Positions 57,946-64,000 of a stretch of 64,000 nt of DNA are shown here, piece after piece. Positions within the stretch are counted from its first letter, which is position 1; every line of letters begins with the position of its first letter. Source of the stretch: Lingula anatina (taxonomy: Eukaryota > Brachiopoda > Lingulata > Lingulida > Lingulidae); assembly GCF_001039355.2 (NCBI RefSeq), contig NW_019774447.1, forward strand, positions 208,610-272,609, in the 5' to 3' direction. A program made the translations under genes and the position numbers. The notes below the pieces were generated by a model that was given only the letters and a program-made list of their open reading frames with translations, searched no databases and was not told the origin of the DNA.

Positions 57946-59214
57946 ATCGTTGGCTATCTATGCTACTTGTAATACTACTGGCGTATGTCTATACATAAAA
58001 AATACAGGTAAATACGTATATTTATAATAAGATAAAGTAAATAAATAACAGGGAAAATACGTAATGTTATAGTGAGGAATAACGACAGCTGTTTGGAGCT
58101 TTCGAACGTTTATTCACCGACTCTCTTTTTCACAGAATGTACAAGTTTTTATACACTATTTTCCATTCTCAAATTTCCCATTCTCATGTTACAAAACTCT
58201 ATTCAATATTTCCTAATTTAGTAATTTAAATGAGACTTGTTTATGATTTAAAATATTTAAAATATTTTCCGAATTACTCATCTTGGATCCTGTCCAATTC
58301 AAGAATGCATGAGTTCTACACGTGTGTAACACGCGCAAATTGATAGAAAAATTAACCAATCAGATCCAACTATGAAACGTTCCATACTTTTTTACTTCTA
58401 GAACAATATCTACACTTACTGACACTCAAAGAAATTTACTTGTACTCAATAACTTCCTACACATTTCATTCAGTTTACATTGTTTTGTAATTGACGAAAG
58501 TGTATGTCATTTGCTTTACAACAGTAATTATAATAATAAAATGATATTGATTCTTTCTCATATGAGATTTTAGCGAGATTACCTTGAAAATTACAGTGCA
58601 TTCTACTCAATGGGTTTAGTTTTAAATATGAATAAAGCAGAAGTGATGAAGTGCATGGTAGCCTGTCTTCGTTTGTTGTGAACTAACTTTTTAGGGCAAA
58701 AAGAGAAAGGGCGGATAAAGTTGGTATAGGGACATATTTTTGAATAGCGACTGTGCGTGTGGCTCTTACAGGGACGTTGTCTTTGCCACAGAATTTCTGA
58801 CACAACCAGGCGTCTTTGATCCTCTTACAGGTACTTACTGGAATATTGTTTGTTGTTCAGAGAGGACGAAGTCCAAGTGACATTGACTCAGGACGCTATG
58901 ACGGGAGGGAAAGAGCTCGAAAGGTGGTCACTATCCTCGTGGAAGAAGCATGGCAATGAACGCGTCCTGCCCTAAGATAGACAGTTTGTACGGCAATAAG
59001 CACGGCTTGTTGGAGGATTTTCTCGTTACTGTGACAAGGATAGTCATGCAAATTTTCTATGAAGGTGGAGAATTAAGCAGTTGTGGCATTATTTGGGGTT
59101 ATTTGCATAGTTTGAATTGTAATCACCAGTACGCGCGACAAGCCTTGAAGGAGATGATCGAGAACCATTTATCGTATATAAAGGCTTTTACCCTGTCAGT
59201 GTTGCAGGGTATCA
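57946..59214. other. Intergenic DNA
   Basis: No supported gene. A possible exon follows TGTTGTTCAG at 58859: one frame runs EDEVQVTLTQDAMTGGKELE and continues to a TAA at about 58977, unrecognised. Confidence 0.4.
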
Positions 59215-59760
59215 GTACACACACTCAACCACACCAAAAACTCACCCTCAGACCTTTATCATCATATTTGAACCCCCCCCCCCCCCACACACACACACAC
59301 ATTCACACACTCGCACACCGTACACTCTCTTCATAACACTGGTTATTTTGTCGAGGGCTGTTTTCATCACATTTTCTTTTCATATACCGTGTAGTATATG
59401 TTAGATTCACGACATTAACTCTTAAACTAAAATAGCTTTCCAACACTATCCATGGATCATTGCTGGAAGAACAACTTTACTCCCCCAGCCCCGTCTCAAG
59501 TTGTCTTCACTAACACAATTTGGATGATTTTTGTGGAGGCCGTCACAATCATGGTTGAGACAGCGTCATAAACGAGACAGCAGTCTGTGGCACGTTTTTC
59601 TTATGAACAAAGATTGTTCATTTAAAATATTTTTCACAGTGGCAGATAGATTAGCCAAAAACGAGGACGAGAAAGATTTAAAGTTCAATAAGAGTAAAGT
59701 ACGAGTAAAGCAAAGACATTAATAAAAATGGAAATAATCACTTCATTTATAAACCGGAGC
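59215..59760. repeat. Diverged third copy of the 53-55 kb duplication
   Basis: GTATCAGTACACACACTCAA, a C run with (CA)n, AACACTGGTTATTTTGTCG and CACAATCATGGTTGAGACAG occur in the same order as in the two tandem copies, with more substitutions. Confidence 0.85.
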
Positions 59761-60705
59761 TGCCGGGCAGACGAATAAATTACCTACAAAGATACACGCT
59801 CTTCCATTAATTTTTCAACATATTAGCTGAGAGACAGATGGGAATACCCTGTTAATTGCGTTTTTTTTTACTCGCACATATTTTAAAGACATTTGACCTC
59901 GAGATATGGTTTGAATATAACGTATGAAATGGTGCCATCAGCAAAAATACTCATTCCAGTCAAGAGATCAACCTACGTGTAAAAGGCAGAGATAGGATTC
60001 CAACGTAGAAGTTTCCAATGCACCTTTGCCTTACTAATGGTTTCAATGTAAGACGACTGTGACGTGCAAATAAAGTGACACTGGGGGCAGCAGTAGTGAA
60101 GACCGATGTGTTCATTTTTGATGTCATTTTAGTAAGACAACTATTAATAAATTGCTTGTTAAAGGAGTGCATATTTACTATGACTGCGCGCATGGCTGCA
60201 CGGTTCTTACATGTACGTGTGTGTTTGGTATATTATCAGTAATATAACACTAGTCCTTTACAGGTTGTTATCTAAGCCTTCAAAATGGTGACGGTCAATT
60301 TGCGAAAGTTGCGGGATTTGAAAATATTTTAATTGCATTTGAAAATCTGTATGTAGAAGTACTAAACTCAACACATAAATATTACAATATCTTACAAGAC
60401 TTTCACCTATGTATATTACGCAACTGTGTACAATATAGATCCGTTACAGAATATATTACTTTTGAGTTACTATCTGTATCAGAATTCAAGACATTGCATA
60501 TCGTACATCCGTTTTAAATTAGCGAAATTAATTTGGATGATTCGGATAGCGTTTACATTTTCTTATGTGAAAAGTTGATATTTCACAGCCCGCCAGTCAG
60601 GTTTGTTAGCACATAAAGTGGCCTCAGCTTTTTAAAATAATTGAGCTTCATAATATAATGGTATTCACAGGCTTTGGGTGATGAAGCCTCTTTCAGTGTG
60701 CAGAT
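59761..60705. other. Intergenic DNA
   Basis: Nothing beyond short non-coding ORFs is visible. Confidence 0.4.
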
Positions 60706-60865
60706 CTTCGACACTACGATCTTAGAAGAGGTTTCGACACTGTGTCCATGGGAACACACCTTCGACACTTCGACCTTGAAAGGGACTTCGACACTTCGAC
60801 CTTAGATGGGGCTTCGACACTACGATCCTGGGAAGGGGCTTCGAACCTTGGAGAGAGACCAGCGA
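60706..60865. repeat. CTTCGACACT minisatellite
   Basis: About five imperfect units of roughly 30 bp, each with TTCGACACT and CGACCTTGAAAGGG or CGATCTTAG variants. An ORF on the minus strand is a by-product. Confidence 0.8.
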
Positions 60866-61076
60866 AGAGGGCCTTTTTAAAACGTTTTTGTGCGTTTTCT
60901 ATGTTTTGATTACGCACAATCAGGTCAGTTATCTGCTACCGTTAACCATACAAACGGTACTACCTGTTCATGGTCGAGCCATCGGCGACTAAACCGGCAA
61001 AACCTTGTCGGGCTTGCCTGGAAAGGGTAAGGGCGCCAGGACGGCCTGAGGGAACTAAATAATCCCTCAAAGATCA

Positions 61077-61266
61077 GTAGACCCTGCAGATCGACCTAAC
61101 TCCCTGGGGGTTCACACTAAATAGCTGTCAGCCGAGCGGGCACAAAAGTTAATTACCCCCTTACAGCTTGTAGTAGGCAGGACGGACATTTAAGCCGGCT
61201 ATCTGACAGTAATCTAGTGAGACTCCCCACGGGGATAGATCGATCTAAAATATATGGGAATTAGAC
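61077..61266. mobile_element. AGACTG-family MITE, copy 2 (degraded ends)
   Basis: Shares AATTACCCCCTTACAGCTTG and GAGACTCCCC-GGGGATAGAT with the 19227-19440 element in reverse orientation. Confidence 0.65.
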
Positions 61267-61309
61267 AGAGTGAAAGGTTACTTGTGTAAAATGCTGTTTT
61301 TGCACTTTT

Positions 61310-61740
61310 TTCAGCATATATGCAACACCGGTAACATGATAAGTGGAAAACCGTTTTACCTTTTGGCTTGAAACTTACAGAACTGATGAATATTCATAAT
61401 ATGCAGGTCAAGGTCGAAAATCAGCATAATCGGGCCATTTTTTATCTAAGTTATGCTGTTTTTCACTTTTTTCAGTATATATGCAATACCAATAACACGG
61501 TAAGTGGAAAACCGCTTCACATTTTGGCTTAAAACTTTTAGAACTGATGAATATTCATAATATGCAGGTCAAGGTCGAAAATCAGCATGATCGGGCCAAT
61601 TTTTTTCTAAGATACGCTGTTTTTTTTTTTTTTTCACTTTTTTTCAGCATATATGCAACACCAATAACACGATAAGTGGAAAACCGTTTTTCCTTTTGGA
61701 TTGAAACTTACAGAACTGATCAATCTTACTAAAATACAGA
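61310..61740. repeat. 160-bp tandem repeat array 3
   Basis: Two full units and a partial one with the ACGATAAGTGGAAAACCG and GGCTTGAAACTTACAGAACT landmarks. A T-rich stretch sits at 61620. Confidence 0.85.
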
Positions 61741-63640
61741 TCGAGTTTGAAAATCATCAATCATTCACTAAGTTCAGAATCTCAGAATGGAGCAAGTTGG
61801 AGATTTAAAATTGTTCTATTGATATTTTTCCTTTGACAACACTGTTCTGAGTTGATCATATAAAAATGACAGTAAAATGATTATTTTGTTTTATGTAAAA
61901 AAGATGTTGAAAATGGCAATAAACTCTTTTCAGTAGAGTTATCTCTTGATAAAAGCATAAATGCAACACTGATAACATATTTCAAGAAAAACCAAAAGGT
62001 CTATAAAACCATATTGCAACTCACAGGAGTGATCAGTCTGACTAATATACAGATCAAGTTTGAAAATAAGCTTGATCAGTTAAGTTTTGATAAAGATATA
62101 CTTTTTTGTAAATAAGTGTTTTTTTTTAGATTTAATTCTTAGACATGTTTACAGTCTCAAAATAGAACTAATTAGATCTGTAAAAGTGTTGTTTTGACAT
62201 TTACTACTTCTTAACAATATTGTTAGTTGATTTTATAAAAATGATGGTAAACTTGTTATTTTGTATTGCGTAATAAAGTGTCAAAAATGGAAATGAGCTT
62301 GTGTCTTTGCATTTCGTCAGATTCAATCATTCGCTAGGTTCAGAATGGAGGAAGTTGGACGTTTAAAATTGTTTTATCAATATTTTTCCTTTGACAACTT
62401 TTCTCAGTTGATCATATAAAAATGACAGTAAATTGATTATTTTGTTTTATGTAAAAAAGGTGTTGAAAATGGAAATTCTTTTGAGTACAGTTATCTCTAA
62501 TGGCATTCTGGCATTTTCAAAGTGTGGGCTTGAACTCTCATGGGCCTGAATCCTTATGCTTGTAACAGTTCACTTTTACTGGTACTACCTGTTGTGCAAT
62601 ATATGAAATCTGATGTTGACTTCGCAGTTAAGCATAATGTATTATTGCATCAGCATTGACAGTATCCTTTTTTGTGCATTATTTTCTGATTTTTTCTTAA
62701 ATTTTTGTCAAAGTTACATTTTTTTCATTCTAGCAGTTTGTGGTATATGGGTAAGATAGCTGGTCCCTTGGGTAATCATAAGCCAAGTTCAGAGCTATTA
62801 AGTCACTTGTCTAATTAAGTCTGAAGTGGCCTTTAAATGAGATTGCATAAAACGCACATGTTGAGGTTTAATTATCTTCAAACTCAAGTGGGATTATTCA
62901 TATTATGATAACACAGCTAGATCGAATGGTAACTTTATTGGAATATTTTTGTAATTTTTCCTTTAATTTTTAATTTTTCAAACTGGCATTTTCAAGATGT
63001 GACTTCACTCCCATCCATCAGGAGCTCTGTACTGTTTCTCTGTAACATTTTCTGTATTTTTTAAACTTACAAGAATGATTCTTAGGATTGACATACAGCT
63101 CAAATTAGAAAAACAACCCTGTTGAATTATGATTTTTTTTTTTTTTTTTTGTGAACTTTTTACTTTTTCTCATTCTGGCATTTTCAATGTATGAACTTGA
63201 ACTCTTATCAGCCTGAAGCCTTAGGGACCATTTCCAGACCCTATCGCGCTAACTGTGGATTGATCTATCTGCAAGGAGATTCTGCTTAAATTGCAATCAA
63301 CATAAGTGGCTTAGATGTCTGTCACGCCTTCTGAAGCTGGCGTGCCAGAATCCTAAGCCACTTAAGCTGAAAGCAATTAAGTAAAAAAAACCCTTGGAGG
63401 TGGATTGATCGTGTTAGATTGATCAAGGTATGGGAACTCAGTCTAATGCTTGTTACACATTTTACTTTCATTCTAATTAACTGCTGCACAGAATTAAAAA
63501 TTCGTTGTTTGCTATGCAGCTAAGAGTAATACATTATTGCATCAGAATTGACAGTATCCCTTTTTTGTGCATTTTTATTTTCTGCTTTTTGTCTGTACAT
63601 TTGACAGCTTTGCTGCCTTATTGTAAGCTTAATACCTGAT
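61741..63640. repeat. Large AT-rich unit, copy 3
   Basis: Follows array 3 as copies 1 and 2 follow theirs, and ends with GTACATTTGACAGCTTTGCT near 63605. It contains the AGACTG-family MITE at 63236-63444. Confidence 0.75.
63236..63444. mobile_element. AGACTG-family MITE, copy 3
   Basis: Begins AGACCCTATCGCG and ends GGGAACTCAGTCT. The internal GATGTCTGTCACGCCTTCTG matches copy 1. Confidence 0.65.
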
Positions 63641-63779
63641 CTTATATATAGGTACTGATACCCTAAAACCGCTGAGGACATACAACGTACACAGTTGTAA
63701 ATCAGTTATTGTGTTTTTAATTTCCTTTTTTCGTCAGAAGTAATTAGAATATTATATTGAATAATTGTACCATGGTTGC

Positions 63780-64000
63780 TCTCCAAAACACCATTTTTTT
63801 GTCTGGGCCGTTAAGCAGGCCCCAAACCCCACACCAAGGGGACGATGGTCAGCTTCGCATCCGAGGCCTGTCGTTCCGGACCCCTCCCCCTTCTAATATT
63901 CCGCCCCAGTTTAACGAGCACACCCTTATGCTAAATGTGTGTAAATTTATAGTCCGAAGGTTCAATAGTCCGAAGGTTCATTGGTCCGAATGTTCACTAT
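63780..64000. repeat. Dispersed repeat copy 2, TIR fragment and short tandem repeat at window end
   Basis: 63780-63905 repeats 6050-6185. TTTAACGAGCACACCC at 63910 matches the foldback element's arm near 8547. From 63952, ATAGTCCGAAGGTTCA recurs three times with slight changes and runs out of the window. Confidence 0.7.

Overview
The window is metazoan DNA: split coding exons with GT-AG introns, many microsatellites, and dense transposable elements. Gene style, frequent ACATGTA-type words, a Penelope-like element, an env-bearing Ty3/gypsy element and many short inverted-repeat elements suggest a marine lophotrochozoan, most likely a bivalve mollusc. That identification is inference. There are no bacterial operons, rRNAs, tRNAs or CRISPR arrays that I can support.

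Layout. 1-3754 is intergenic DNA with MITEs and microsatellites. 3755-13360 (+) holds at least 14 in-phase exons (about 549 codons) of an ADAM/ADAMTS-like secreted zinc metalloprotease: prodomain, furin site, catalytic domain with HExxHxxGxxHD split by an intron, ADAMTS-type Cys-rich region, and two PLAC-like CC-x-x-C modules. The first exon and signal peptide were not found, and the stop is uncertain. Its introns carry a tandem array that repeats a 3' splice site and a large foldback Tc1 relic.

13.5-21.1 kb is a nest of elements. It has a Tc1/mariner copy with intact TIRs, a Penelope-like retroelement split by a TIR transposon, and four repeated exon-like modules with splice-site-like borders. 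A small candidate spliced non-coding transcript ending at an AATAAA lies here too. 21-34 kb is repeat-rich intergenic DNA with an RTE-like LINE 3' fragment.

34128-42331 (-) is a full-length 8.2-kb Ty3/gypsy element. It has 694- and 706-bp LTRs, a 4-bp AACT target duplication, PBS, PPT, gag, a canonical -1 frameshift heptamer, pol, and a baculovirus-F-like env with a long cytoplasmic tail. All three genes are broken, and the integrase catalytic Glu is a Val codon.

42-64 kb holds three copies of a 2-3 kb AT-rich unit with a 160-bp tandem repeat, and a 1-kb element with perfect 49-bp TIRs carrying a LINE C-terminus. It also has a 1.25-kb segmental tandem duplication, a second Tc1-like pseudoelement, a CACTA-type MITE and more MITEs. 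The only host gene read with confidence is the metalloprotease; most of the rest is mobile or repeat DNA.
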